NCBI RefSeq assembly: GCF_007066085.1
Contig: NZ_CP041405.1
Span: 1,922,001 to 1,986,000, forward strand
Origin: Paenibacillus thiaminolyticus
GTDB lineage: Bacteria > Bacillota > Bacilli > Paenibacillales > Paenibacillaceae
Direction: 5' to 3'
DNA: 64,000 bases
The notes beneath the pieces are model-generated. The model searched no databases. It saw nothing but the letters and a program-made list of their open reading frames with translations, and had not been told where the DNA came from. Shown in pieces: positions 1 to 9,413 of the stretch. How positions within the stretch are numbered: position 1 is the stretch's first letter; every line of letters starts with the position of its first letter. Position numbers and translations under genes: made by a program.

Positions 1-1242
1 GCCCCAGGACAGGCACAGTCCGCGCATCACTTGCTCCGATGGAGTGACGGCGATGATTGGCGCCTTCGGACGGTATTTGGATACCATTCGTGCCGTATAG
101 CCTGTCTGCGTAGAGCTGATAATTGCCTTCGCATCCAGTTCCAATGCAGAGTTCGCTACCGCTTGGCTGATTGCGTCGGTTACAGTCGCCTGCTGCTTCG
201 AGCTTTGCTTCGCCAGAAGCTCATGATACTCGAGTGCAGACTCCGCCTTCTCCGCAATACGGGACATTGTCAGCACCGACTCTACCGGATATTTACCTGC
301 AGCCGTCTCGCCCGACAGCATGATTGCATCCGTGCCGTCGAAGATGGCGTTCGCCACATCGCTCGCTTCGGCGCGGGTAGGGCGCGGGTTGCGCTGCATG
401 GAATCAAGCATTTGCGTTGCAGTAATGACTGGCTTCCCGGCCAGGTTGCACTTCTCAATCATTCGCTTCTGAACGAGCGGAACTTCTTCCGCCGGAATTT
501 CGACACCGAGGTCTCCGCGTGCAACCATCAGACCGTCGGACACTTCCAGAATCTCGTCGAGGTTGTCCACGCCTTCTTGGTTCTCGATTTTCGAGATGAT
601 TTGGATGTGGCCTCCGTTGTTCTCTTCGAGCAGGTTGCGGATTTCCATGACGTCGCTCGCTTTACGCACAAAAGAAGCCGCAATAAAGTCGACACCCTGT
701 TCAATCCCGAATCGGATATCATTTGCGTCCTTCTCTGTAATACCTGGCAGAGAAATCTTCACGCCTGGAACGTTTACGCCTTTTTTGCTCTTAATCGTTC
801 CGCCGTTAACGATTTTACATTTGATTTCCGTGCCTTGAATATCAACGACAGACAGTCCGATCAGACCGTCGTCGATCAGAATCGTCGAACCTACTTCCAC
901 ATCTTGCGGCAATTCTTTATATGTAACCGAGATGCGGTCCTTGTCTCCCAAAATTTCTTCCGTGGTCAATGTGACATATTCGTCCTGAACGAGGTCAATC
1001 GGCTCTACCGCCAATTTTCCCGTACGGATTTCCGGGCCTTTCGTGTCGAGCAGAACAGCAACTGTCTTGTTCAGCTCGGCGCAAGCCTGGCGAATATTTT
1101 TGATGCGGTTGCCGTGCTCATCGAAGTCGCCGTGCGAGAAGTTCAGACGAGCGACGTTCATGCCGGCAATAATCAATTTCTTGATGTTTTCCAAGGATTC
1201 GCTGGAAGGACCGATCGTACAGACAATTTTCGTTTTACGCAT
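1..1242 (-). CDS. pyk: Pyruvate kinase (3' end cut by window edge)
   Basis: Cytosolic pyruvate kinase, which converts phosphoenolpyruvate and ADP to pyruvate and ATP in the last step of glycolysis. The visible 414 residues start [16 protein letters not shown] and carry the family core: the ARLNFSHGD segment, the [11 protein letters not shown] active-site strand, the [13 protein letters not shown] loop with the catalytic Lys/Glu, and [10 protein letters not shown] and [10 protein letters not shown]. The remaining C-terminal part lies beyond base 1. The ATG at 1242 follows a GGAGG site with 7-nt spacing. It lies downstream of accD-accA on the same strand but is separated by about 145 bp with its own candidate promoter; no pfkA is found between accA and pyk, unlike the Bacillus subtilis order accD-accA-pfkA-pyk. 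Identification is firm; only the 3' end is unseen. Confidence 0.97.
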   Translation of the reverse strand, partial: MRKTKIVCTIGPSSESLENIKKLIIAGMNVARLNFSHGDFDEHGNRIKNIRQACAELNKTVAVLLDTKGPEIRTGKLAVEPIDLVQDEYVTLTTEEILGDKDRISVTYKELPQDVEVGSTILIDDGLIGLSVVDIQGTEIKCKIVNGGTIKSKKGVNVPGVKISLPGITEKDANDIRFGIEQGVDFIAASFVRKASDVMEIRNLLEENNGGHIQIISKIENQEGVDNLDEILEVSDGLMVARGDLGVEIPAEEVPLVQKRMIEKCNLAGKPVITATQMLDSMQRNPRPTRAEASDVANAIFDGTDAIMLSGETAAGKYPVESVLTMSRIAEKAESALEYHELLAKQSSKQQATVTDAISQAVANSALELDAKAIISSTQTGYTARMVSKYRPKAPIIAVTPSEQVMRGLCLSWG

Positions 1243-1320
1243 ATGAGTTTCCTCCAATGTTGTGCTCTCTTTTTATGTCTATTGTTGCATATCTTGCGTA
1301 TGCTCTCATCTATCTAATTT

Positions 1321-1348
1321 ACTATAATTCGGCAAGTTTGTATATGAA
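1321..1348 (-). promoter_or_regulatory. Candidate sigma-A promoter for pyk
   Basis: On the minus strand TTCATA is followed after 16 nt by TATAGT, about 80 bp upstream of the pyk start. The -35 match is modest, so this is a suggestion from position and sequence only. Confidence 0.35.
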
Positions 1349-1387
1349 GATTATCATAATATTTAGTTTTACCAGCATATACCGTTT

Positions 1388-2368
1388 TTATGATTCGGTA
1401 CTTCCTACCTTGGTATGTTCTTCAAATACCCCGATGCGGCGGAATTTCTCATACCGGTCCTCCCGCAGTTCATCGGCGCTCATCTCCAGCAGTTCTGCCA
1501 GATGGCGGACAAGCGCTTCTCTGACTTCGGCCGAGGCAGCCGGCACATCTTTGTGAGCTCCGCCCTGCGGCTCGGGAATGATCTCCTCGATGATGTCCAT
1601 TTCCTTCAGATCGTCTGCCGTAATCTTCATCGCTTCCGCCGCCTGATCGGCCTTCGATGCATCCTTCCACAAAATGGAGGCCGCACCGTTCGGAGAGATG
1701 GCGGAATAGATCGCATTTTCAAGCATCAGCACGCGGTTGCCCACACCCAATGCCAGCGCTCCGCCGCTGCCCCCTTCGCCGATGACGACGCAAATGACCG
1801 GCACGCGGAGCAGCATCATATCCCGCAGGTTGCGGGCGATCGCTTCGGATTGGCCTCGCTCTTCCGCCGTATTGCCTGGATAGGCACCCTTCGTGTCAAT
1901 GAACGTAATGATCGGTCGGTTGAACTTGTCCGCTTGCTGCATCAGGCGCAGCGCCTTGCGGAAGCCTTCTGGATGGGGGCTGCCGAAGAAGCGCGCAATA
2001 TTGTCCTTCGTATCTTTCCCTCGCTGATGGCCGATAACCGTGACGGGAATGCCGTTCAGACGCGCCAATCCGCCAACGATCGCCAGATCGTCGCCGAACA
2101 AGCGGTCTCCGTGCATTTCGATAAAATCGGTAAAAATATGCTGAATGAAATCAAGCGCGGTCGGACGTTGATGATGTCGTGCCAATTGCATCTTCTGCGA
2201 CGGACTGATCGTGGTGTAAATGTCCTCGGCCAGTTTGGCGTAACGCTGCTCCAACCGGGCGATCTCTTCAGTAAAGTCAATGTTCTTTTCTTCGCCGAAC
2301 CGCTTAAGCTCGTCTATTTTATTCTTCAACTCTACCAAAGGCTGCTCGAACGGAAGCTCACCCGCCAT
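1388..2368 (-). CDS. accA: Acetyl-CoA carboxylase carboxyltransferase subunit alpha
   Basis: Alpha subunit of the carboxyltransferase half of acetyl-CoA carboxylase, which moves the carboxyl group from carboxybiotin to acetyl-CoA to give malonyl-CoA for fatty-acid synthesis. At 326 residues it has normal length and the family signatures: an N-terminal coiled region ([16 protein letters not shown]), [20 protein letters not shown] and the oxyanion-hole region [19 protein letters not shown]. The ATG at 2368 follows GGAGAGGTG and overlaps the end of accD by 11 bp, so the two subunits are translationally coupled and made together, as is usual for this heterotetramer. Nothing looks damaged. Confidence 0.97.
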   Translation of the reverse strand: MAGELPFEQPLVELKNKIDELKRFGEEKNIDFTEEIARLEQRYAKLAEDIYTTISPSQKMQLARHHQRPTALDFIQHIFTDFIEMHGDRLFGDDLAIVGGLARLNGIPVTVIGHQRGKDTKDNIARFFGSPHPEGFRKALRLMQQADKFNRPIITFIDTKGAYPGNTAEERGQSEAIARNLRDMMLLRVPVICVVIGEGGSGGALALGVGNRVLMLENAIYSAISPNGAASILWKDASKADQAAEAMKITADDLKEMDIIEEIIPEPQGGAHKDVPAASAEVREALVRHLAELLEMSADELREDRYEKFRRIGVFEEHTKVGSTES

Positions 2369-3239
2369 GCGTCACCTCTCCTTTCACGGTATGCAGATCA
2401 ATCAGCTTGATCAGTGTTTGGCGCATGTCTTTGCGCGGAACGACCAGATCGATCTGTCCGTGCTTCAAGTTAAATTCCGCCGTCTGGAACTCGTCCGGCA
2501 GCTTCTGGCGAATCGTTTGCTCGATGACAATTCGTCCGGCAAAGCCAATTCGTGCGCCCGGCTCCGCAATAATAATGTCGCCAAGCATCGCGAAGCTGGC
2601 CGATACGCCGCCCATCGTCGGATCGGTGAAGACGGAAATGTACAAACCGCCGGCCTCATGGAACTTGGCCAACGCCGCGCTCGTCTTCGCCATTTGCATC
2701 AGGCTCAGAATGCTTTCCTGCATCCTCGCACCACCAGAGGTGGAAAAGATGATCAGAGGATATTGCTTCTGCTGCGCCGTCTCAATCGCGCGCGTCACCT
2801 TCTCGCCGACGACTGAACCCATGCTCCCCGTGAAAAACTCGAAGCTCATGACGGCAACCACAACCGGATAACCGCCAATGGTGCCTTCCCCGGTGATTAC
2901 AGCTTCTTTCAAGCCCGTCTTTGCTTTTTGAAGGTTCAGCTTCTCCATATAATCCGGGAATTGAAGCGGGTCGACAGAATCCATTTCCGCGTCATATTCA
3001 AAGAAACGGCCTTCATCCAAGGTCATTTCGATGCGTTCCCACGCATTCAATCGCAGATGATGATTGCATTCCGAGCATACCTTCAGGTTTTTTTGCAATT
3101 CTTTATGATACTGAATCGTGCCGCATTTCGGGCATTTGTTCATTAACCCTTCGGGTATTTCACGCTTAGGACGATCATCGTTCATCATCGGCGAAGGCAC
3201 TGTTGCGTACTTTTTCTTTTGAAATAAGTCTTTAAACAC
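2358..3239 (-). CDS. accD: Acetyl-CoA carboxylase carboxyltransferase subunit beta
   Basis: Beta subunit of the acetyl-CoA carboxylase carboxyltransferase, partner of the adjacent AccA. The 293-residue protein has the N-terminal zinc ribbon (Cys36, Cys39, Cys55, Cys58 in CPKCG and CSECN) followed by the crotonase-fold carboxyltransferase domain with [16 protein letters not shown] residues ([16 protein letters not shown]) and [13 protein letters not shown]. The start is a GTG at 3239 preceded by AGAGGTG with 6-nt spacing. It forms a two-gene operon with accA. A strong terminator upstream at 3320-3362 separates it from the preceding small gene, so its promoter should lie in about 3240-3320. Confidence 0.97.
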   Translation of the reverse strand: MFKDLFQKKKYATVPSPMMNDDRPKREIPEGLMNKCPKCGTIQYHKELQKNLKVCSECNHHLRLNAWERIEMTLDEGRFFEYDAEMDSVDPLQFPDYMEKLNLQKAKTGLKEAVITGEGTIGGYPVVVAVMSFEFFTGSMGSVVGEKVTRAIETAQQKQYPLIIFSTSGGARMQESILSLMQMAKTSAALAKFHEAGGLYISVFTDPTMGGVSASFAMLGDIIIAEPGARIGFAGRIVIEQTIRQKLPDEFQTAEFNLKHGQIDLVVPRKDMRQTLIKLIDLHTVKGEVTHGG

Positions 3240-3319
3240 CCGTTACACCTCTTTAGGCGTGATTTCTCAGCAAGGAGCAGTCTTGCGGCTCCCCAGAGAT
3301 TGTCCTAACCGCAGGCAAT

Positions 3320-3362
3320 AAAAATCGGCTGTCTGAACAACCTAGCGTTCATCCATCAGCCG
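3320..3362 (-). terminator. Intrinsic terminator after the 62-aa gene
   Basis: On the minus strand CGGCTG...CAGCCG (3326-3331 with 3357-3362) encloses an inner TGAAC/GTTCA pairing and is followed by ATTTTTATT. It ends transcription of the small gene at 3365-3553 before accD. Confidence 0.7.
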
Positions 3363-3364
3363 TC

Positions 3365-3553
3365 TCATGCATGCAAAATCGAATTGAGCACCTCTTGAAC
3401 TTCCTCGACTTCCCCGGAAGGTACCAGGATTTCAAATTGTTGTTTGGAGAGATGGACAGGGCGAACCTGAACGAGAAATCCTTCCTCTGTCAATCTGATC
3501 CGGATCTTCTCTGCTAAATTGGCAGTCGGAGCGATGTAGATGACTGTCCACAT
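3365..3553 (-). CDS. Small conserved protein of unknown function (62 aa)
   Basis: A 62-residue soluble protein beginning MWTVIYIAPTANLAEKI. The sequence alternates beta-like and helical segments (WTVIYIAP, EKIRIRLTEEGF, VQVRPV, FEILVPSGEVEEVQEVLNSIL), which resembles a small alpha/beta fold of the kind that binds or assembles rather than a catalytic enzyme; no cysteine, histidine cluster or nucleotide motif is visible. A GGGGGG ribosome site lies 10 nt before the ATG and a terminator follows directly, so it appears to be its own short transcript. It sits between the PgpA-like gene and accD. I do not recognise a characterised family and give no function. Confidence 0.7.
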   Translation of the reverse strand: MWTVIYIAPTANLAEKIRIRLTEEGFLVQVRPVHLSKQQFEILVPSGEVEEVQEVLNSILHA

Positions 3554-3696
3554 GCGCGTATGACCCCCCTAACGTCCCAAGTACGGCTCATATAATGCCA
3601 TTATGATAACATAATTGACATTTTCACCGCAACCAAATCCGGTGGAATCGCTAGCCGTCATGTATGTCAGGGGAGTCCTCGGGGCATCCGCTCAAG

Positions 3697-4197
3697 CTAC
3701 AGCGCGTCATCTGCCGCATCGTAGCTGCGCGCGTCCCGGTTCCGGTGCGCGATGCGGGCGGAAGCGGCCGCCGCCAATCCGGCGACGATATCGTCGAGAA
3801 AGACGTGCACCTGTTCCCGGTTATCGTTGAGCTCGCGGATGACGCCGATTTTTGCTTTGTCCAAATAGCCGAAGCTCGTTAACCCAATCATGCCGTATAC
3901 GTTCGTAATCCCCATCGCGAGCGTTTCGTCCACCCCGTACAAGGATTCATCCGCCTCCATAATCGATTGCAGCGGCTCAGGCAGCCGTTTCTGCTCCGCC
4001 AGCTCATCCAGCGCAATGCCGGTAATGAGCGTGTATTGGACTTCCCGCTTGCGGATTACCGTCCGCACACTATCCAGGCACGCTTCCATCGTCAGAGACG
4101 CATTGTAAGGCGACTGAAGCTGATAGACGATGTCCGCGATGCTGTCCAGGGTGACACCCCGCCGGTTGAGCCATTGCTCGGCCAAATCGAGCGGCAT
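3697..4197 (-). CDS. Phosphatidylglycerophosphatase A-like protein (YutG type)
   Basis: Predicted member of the PgpA family as found in Firmicutes (YutG type), expected to remove phosphate from phosphatidylglycerol phosphate in membrane lipid synthesis. The 166 residues contain YTLITGIALDELAEQ, the glycine-rich NVYGMIGLTSFGYLDK segment and the C-terminal FLDDIVAGLAAAASAR motif, which corresponds to the acidic DD(x)xAG end of PgpA proteins. The ATG at 4197 is preferred over longer in-frame options because GGAGGGG lies 6 nt before it. It is transcribed in the same direction as dnaE upstream, about 100 bp away. Family assignment is good; the reaction is inferred from the family. Confidence 0.8.
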   Translation of the reverse strand: MPLDLAEQWLNRRGVTLDSIADIVYQLQSPYNASLTMEACLDSVRTVIRKREVQYTLITGIALDELAEQKRLPEPLQSIMEADESLYGVDETLAMGITNVYGMIGLTSFGYLDKAKIGVIRELNDNREQVHVFLDDIVAGLAAAASARIAHRNRDARSYDAADDAL

Positions 4198-4301
4198 GGC
4201 CATCCCCTCCCTTCCCTGTCCTCCGTTCGGACTTGTCTCCTGCATCTGAGACGTATCTAAAATGTATGCGGAAGGGCGGGGAAATGTTCAACGCTTCATC
4301 A

Positions 4302-7300
4302 TTATTTTACGCGTACGCTTCCTTCGCCGAAGAGCGCCTCGATGCGCTTGAACAGGTCCGGCGAAGGCTTCAGCGCGTACGAGTCGTTCAGCGCGAGCAG
4401 ATGCTGTTCGCGCTCGTAGAACAGGACGGTCGGCAGCGGGCCGGGCTGCGTCTGGAGGAGCCGCTTGAGCTCCTCCAGCAGTTCCGGCCGCTCGCGGTCG
4501 GCCGTAATCTTGATGTAGACGCGCTGGCGCTTCACCCCGCGCGGCGCGCTCTTGGCCCGCCGCTGGCGCCTGCTGCGGCTGGCGGGCCGGAGCCGGGCGC
4601 TGCGGCGCAGCGCGGTGTCCGGCGGCCTCGGCCGCTGCGGGCGCTGCGATGTCCGGCACGCGCATCCCTGCGGCAAGCGGCTTCCTCCGCCGGGCGGCGA
4701 TGCGCTTCGCCAGGCCGGAGACCGCGCCGGCCTCGAGCGGCACCACCTCGTGGGCGAGCAGCTTGAAGCCCTCGTCCTCAAGCTGCACCTTCGCCTGCAC
4801 CGCCACGAGCGCGCCCTTGCCGACGAGCCGCTCCGCCCGCTTCCACACTTCGGGGAACAGCACGACCTCGGCCCGTTCCACGCGGTCCTCCAGCTCGGCG
4901 AAGGCCATCGGCTTGCCCTTCTTCGTCGTAATGGTGCGGAGCGACACGATCATGCCGGCGACGATGCACTCGCTCTCGTCAGGCGCTTCGTGCAGGTCGA
5001 CAAGCCGGTCGGTGTCGAGCTCCTCCAGCAATTGATCATATTCGTCCAACGGATGTCCGGACAGATAAAGACCGAGCAGTTCACGCTCCAGCTCCAGCTG
5101 CTGCGACATCGTAAGCGGCTGGACATCGGGATAATCGATTCTCCAGTTATTCACCTCGACGAGATCGAGGAATTGGATCTGCAAATCTTCCCGATCCTTG
5201 CGCCACTTCGCGGCTGCCTCCAGCGTCTCGTCGATCATGGCGAGCAACTGGGCGCGATGCCCCGGCAAGGAATCGAAGGCTCCGCCCTGGATAAGTGATT
5301 CGATCACCCGGCGGTTGCAGACCCGCAGATCGACCCGCTGGCAAAAATCGAGCAAATCCGCATAAGGCCGCTCCTGCCGTTCGCGAATAATGCTGTCGAT
5401 CGCCAGCGTGCCGACATTCTTGATCGCGCCCAGGCCGAAGCGAATACCGCCCGCAACCGGCGTGAACGGCACGAAGCTCTCATTGACATCCGGCGGCAGC
5501 ACCTCGATGCCGAGCCGCCGGCAATCGTCGATATATTCCGCCACCTTCCGGTGACTCCCCATATTGGCCGTCAACATGGACGCCATGAATTCTGTCGGAT
5601 AATGCGTCTTCAGATAAGCCGTCTGGAAGGCAAGCACGGCATACGCCGCCGCATGGGCACGCGGGAAGCCGTAGTCGGCGAAGCGGACGATCATGTCGTA
5701 CACCCGGTTCGCTTCTTCCGCCGAATAGCCTTGCCCCAGACTGCCTTCCACGAAATGCTGGCGCTGCTGATCCAGCACTTCACGCTTCTTCTTCGATACG
5801 GCCCGCCGCAGCAGATCCGCTTGCCCCAGACTGAATCCCGCCATCTGGGAAGCGATATGCATAATCTGCTCCTGGTAGACGATAATGCCGTAGGTATCCC
5901 GGAGAACCGGCTCCAGATCGGGATGCGGGTATTCTACCGGCTTCAGGCCGTGCTTGCTCTGAATAAAATTCGGGATGAACTCCATCGGACCCGGCCGGTA
6001 CAGCGCGAGGACAGATATGATGTCCTCGAACGACGATGGCTTCAATTCCCGCAGCACGCGGCGCATGCCGGCCGATTCCAATTGGAATACGCCCGTCGTG
6101 TCCCCCTTGCCAAGAAGCGCATAGGTGGCCGGATCCATATCGTCGAGCGCGCTCAGGCTAATCTCGTCTCCCGTATCCTTCTTCACCCAACCAAGCGTGC
6201 GCTCGATGATGGACAAGGTGCGCAGCCCGAGGAAGTCCATCTTCAGCAGCCCGACCGCTTCCAGATGCTCCATCGAATACTGCGTAAGCGCCGCATGCTC
6301 CGTCCCGGCCTGGAGCGGCACATAATGGGTCAGCGGCTCCCGGCTGATGACGACGCCAGCCGCATGGGTCGACGCGTGGCGCGGCATCCGCTCCACCTTC
6401 GCCGCCATGTCGAGCAGTTCGCCGATGCGGGGCTGGCGCTCCCTCCATTCACGCAGCTCGCTGCTGGCGTTCAGAGCCTTCGCCAGCGTCATGCCGACCT
6501 GGTTCGGGATCAGCTTGGCGGCCCGATCCGTCTCGTTATACGGCACGTTCAGCACCCGGCCGACATCCCGTACGGCCGCGCGCGCGGCCATCGTGCCGAA
6601 AGTGATGATCTGCGCCACTCGATCATGGCCATATTTGTCTGCAACATAGCGGATGACTTCGTCGCGCCGCTCGTCATTGAAATCGATGTCTATATCCGGC
6701 ATCGTAATCCGTTCCGGGTTGAGGAACCGCTCGAACAGCAGCCGGTATTTGAGCGGATCCACATTCGTAATACGCAAGCTGTAGGCGACCAGGCTGCCGG
6801 CGGATGAACCCCGGCCGGGCCCGGTCATAATGCCCTGCTCATGCGCGAAGCGGATGAAATCCCACACGATAAGGAAATAATCGGAGAACCCCATCTTCTC
6901 GATCGTGTCGAGCTCATAGTTCAGCCGCTCCTGCGCGGCCGTACGGAACTCCTCGTCCGACCAGGCGGGCAGCTCTGCATAGCGCCGTTCAAGCCCTTCC
7001 TGGCACATCTGGCGCAAATAATCGGGAGCGGGCACCCCTGGCGGCAGCGGCTCGAAAGAAGGAAGAATCGAGGCGCCAAGATCCAGCGTCACCTGACACT
7101 GCTCCGCAATGTGCGCCGTATTGGCCACCGCCTCCGGAACGTGGCGGAACAGCGCGTTCATCTCCTCCGCCGACTTGAAATACATCTGGGTCGTCCCCAT
7201 TTTCAGCCGATCCTCGTCTTCCTTCGTCTTGCCCGTGCCGATGCAAATGAGGACATCCTGCACCGCAGCGTCCTCTTCCTCCATATAGTGCACGTCATTC

Positions 7301-7908
7301 GTCACCGTCAGCGGGATGCCCGTCGCCTCGCTGAGGGCAACAAGGCCGAGATTGACCTTCTTCTGCTCAGGCAGCCCGTGGTCTTGCAGTTCGAGATAGA
7401 ATCCATCCTTGAAAATATCGCGGTAACGTTCCGCCGCCTCCCGGGCGGCCTCTGCTTGCCCGTGGAGCACATGCTGGGACACCTCTCCTCCAAGGCAGGC
7501 GCTCAGCGCGATGATACCATCCGCATGCCGGCGCAGCGTGTCCATGTCCACCCGGGGCTTGTAATGAAACCCTTCCAAATGCCCGATGGACGTAATCCGC
7601 ATCAGATTGCGGTAACCTTCTTCATTTTTTGCCAAGAGAATCAGGTGATAGTTCGGCTGCTCCTTGCGGGAGCCTTTATCATGAAGCGACCCGGTCGTAA
7701 CATAAGCTTCCATGCCGATAATTGGCTTGACGCCGTGCGCAAGGCATGCTTTGTAGAAGGCGATGGTCCCGTACATGACCCCATGATCCGTAAGCGCCAG
7801 CGCTTTCATCCCATATTGAGCCGCCCGGGCGGCCAGCTTCTCGAGGCGGGCCGCACCGTCAAGCAGGCTGTATTCACTGTGAACGTGCAGGTGCACGAAC
7901 GGTTCCAT
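4302..7908 (-). CDS. dnaE: DNA polymerase III subunit alpha (DnaE), frameshifted near the C-terminus
   Basis: Replicative DNA polymerase of the DnaE type, which in Bacillus-like bacteria extends lagging-strand primers beside PolC. About 1,201 residues once repaired. The PHP domain is at the N-terminus ([14 protein letters not shown], residues 6-19), the catalytic palm has PDIDIDF with Asp405, Asp407 and Asp409, and an OB-fold follows near the end ([13 protein letters not shown]). The reading frame breaks in an Ala/Pro/Arg-rich linker: the main frame would run on to 4288 with low-complexity sequence, while the true family tail ([12 protein letters not shown], then [11 protein letters not shown], ending EGSVRVK at 4302) lies one base out of phase. 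Removing one G from the CCC at 4556-4558 (plus-strand letters) joins both parts cleanly. ATG at 7908 follows GGGGAGGGGAAGG. Confidence 0.93.
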
Positions 7909-8066
7909 AGCCTTCCCCTCCCCTTCTTGTGCCGTGCCATGTATGGGAACATATTTTCGTCTATCTTGTATTGTATCATATTTTTTCACGGAAATTCTAT
8001 ATATGTATAAAGGACATCTTGTCCGCCAGGAGGCACCCGCGGGAGCAGGAAAGGAGAAGCCATTCA

Positions 8067-8393
8067 ATGGGTACGTTTCTGTCCAAAGCGCTTATCGATT
8101 TTTTTATCGCCTTCGGCGTTGTGCTGGGCGGATCAATACTAGCCGGCATCGGAGCCGTCGTCGCGCTGCAATCGCCGGTCGATACGATGCAGCATATTTC
8201 CGAGCAATTGAAAATATGGGCCGTCGTCGCCGCCGTCGGCGGAACGATCGACCCGATACGTGTCATTGAAAGCAACTTCCTGGACGGGAACCTCTCCCCG
8301 GTCTTCAAGCAGCTGCTCTACATCGTCGTCTCCTTCATCGGCGCCCATATGGGAACCGAGCTGATTCAATGGATATGCCGAAGCCGAATCTAG
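8067..8393 (+). CDS. ytrH: Sporulation membrane protein YtrH
   Basis: A 108-residue membrane protein of the YtrH family, needed in Bacillus subtilis for efficient sporulation and made in the mother cell. Three hydrophobic stretches are visible (about residues 10-33, 49-65 and 85-103), with the family phrases DFFIAFGVVLGGSILAG and AAVGGTIDPIRVIESNFLDG. The ATG at 8067 has AAGGAG 11 nt upstream. It is transcribed away from dnaE and followed 37 bp later by ytrI, the usual pair. The neighbourhood (ytpI-ytrI-ytrH-dnaE) matches the Bacillus order but lacks nrnA. Confidence 0.9.
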   Translation: MGTFLSKALIDFFIAFGVVLGGSILAGIGAVVALQSPVDTMQHISEQLKIWAVVAAVGGTIDPIRVIESNFLDGNLSPVFKQLLYIVVSFIGAHMGTELIQWICRSRI

Positions 8394-8430
8394 CCGCAGA
8401 AGGGTGCCGTCAGCGAGAGGAGGCGGGCCT

Positions 8431-8928
8431 ATGCGGCTGAAGGCAGTACCTAGATGGCTGGGCGACATCGCGCTCGTCCTGGTCGGAGCCGTCATTGGCG
8501 CGGCGGTATACCACGCCATGCACCTGCACCAATACAACGAGCTGATGATGATGAATATTGATCTGCAGGACAGGCTGGCCCACTATAAGGCGGAGGCGGA
8601 GGATCTGCTTCGCTACAAGAATCGGCGGACGATTATCAAGAGCATCGAGGTTCATATTTATGAGCCCGCTACGGGCACGGCTCTTCCCCAGGCCCATGAG
8701 ACCGAGATTCGGCGCCGCCTGCTCAAGGATTTATCCGGCTTGAAGGGCAGGGACGTCTTCCAGATTGACGAACATTCGAAGCTGGTCGAGGGTCTCTTGG
8801 CCAACAAGATATATCCCGATGTGCAAGAAAAGGACTACACCGTGCTGCTGCGCACGATGCTTGTCACCGAGGGCGTCCTTCACGTGTGGGTCGATGTCAA
8901 ACTTTATATTCCGGCGAAGGTGTCCTAA
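8431..8928 (+). CDS. ytrI: Sporulation membrane protein YtrI
   Basis: A 165-residue protein with a single N-terminal membrane segment (about residues 11-29, IALVLVGAVIGAAVYHAM) followed by a coiled stretch (NIDLQDRLAHYKAEAEDLL) and a compact C-terminal domain with IIKSIEVHIYEP and the YTVLLRTMLVTEGVLHVWVD strand pattern. This layout is that of YtrI, which acts with YtrH during sporulation. The ATG at 8431 follows GAGGAGG with about 8-nt spacing. It is probably co-transcribed with ytrH. Exact molecular activity is unknown in the family. Confidence 0.88.
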   Translation: MRLKAVPRWLGDIALVLVGAVIGAAVYHAMHLHQYNELMMMNIDLQDRLAHYKAEAEDLLRYKNRRTIIKSIEVHIYEPATGTALPQAHETEIRRRLLKDLSGLKGRDVFQIDEHSKLVEGLLANKIYPDVQEKDYTVLLRTMLVTEGVLHVWVDVKLYIPAKVS

Positions 8929-9011
8929 ATATTGGGATGAGGCGGATTCTGTGATACACTAGGGACAGCCATAACCTATGAAAAGCAAGTGAGAAGGAGA
9001 GTTTCTTCCTG

Positions 9012-9323
9012 ATGGAATGGATTCAATGGACGCTATTCCTGTTATTGTGCATCACATCCGTGCTGTCCGTCTTTTTCAGCATCCGCTCCCGGCGGCAGAC
9101 GGACACCGTGCTCCGCGGCCTGTTCACCGCCCGAATGAACATCTGCATGGGACTAATGCTGCTCTGCCTGGCCGGCATTCAGGCGATCGTGTATTCCGCC
9201 TCGACGATGCGCATCATTGTCGGTGCCGCCGTTATGCTGATCGGACTGTTCAATCTGCTGGCCGGAGTGCGCAACCATATGCACTTCCAGCGGATTCTTG
9301 ACGGGGTCGGCTCCTTGAAATAA
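9012..9323 (+). CDS. ytpI: YtpI family membrane protein
   Basis: A 103-residue integral membrane protein with three hydrophobic segments (about residues 4-23, 42-61 and 67-87) and the family phrases RGLFTARMNICMGLMLLCLA and GLFNLLAGVRNHMHFQ. It matches the YtpI family of Bacillales, whose function is not established. An AGAAGGAGAG ribosome site precedes the ATG. In Bacillus subtilis nrnA separates ytpI from ytrH/ytrI; here only 83 bp lie between ytrI and ytpI and nrnA is absent. It converges on ytoI through a shared terminator. Confidence 0.85.
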   Translation: MEWIQWTLFLLLCITSVLSVFFSIRSRRQTDTVLRGLFTARMNICMGLMLLCLAGIQAIVYSASTMRIIVGAAVMLIGLFNLLAGVRNHMHFQRILDGVGSLK

Positions 9324-9361
9324 GCCGTCATACATGCGTGCGTCTCGCATCAGCGCGCGAC

Positions 9362-9394
9362 AATAGCCTCTGCCCGAGATGGGCAGAGGCTATT
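9362..9394. terminator. Bidirectional terminator between ytpI and ytoI
   Basis: A perfect 14-bp inverted repeat, AATAGCCTCTGCCC and its complement around GAGAT, lies between two converging genes, and can serve both. Confidence 0.8.
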
Positions 9395-9413
9395 CGCCGT
9401 TGAAAGGCGGGAA

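Noticed and set aside
31..1317. Plus-strand frame opposite pyk
   Set aside because: The complementary strand encodes pyruvate kinase with all motifs; the plus-strand product has no family features.
4070..4291. Alternative frame over the start of the PgpA-like gene
   Set aside because: It overlaps the PgpA-like gene whose start is fixed by a good ribosome site, and gives a low-complexity product.
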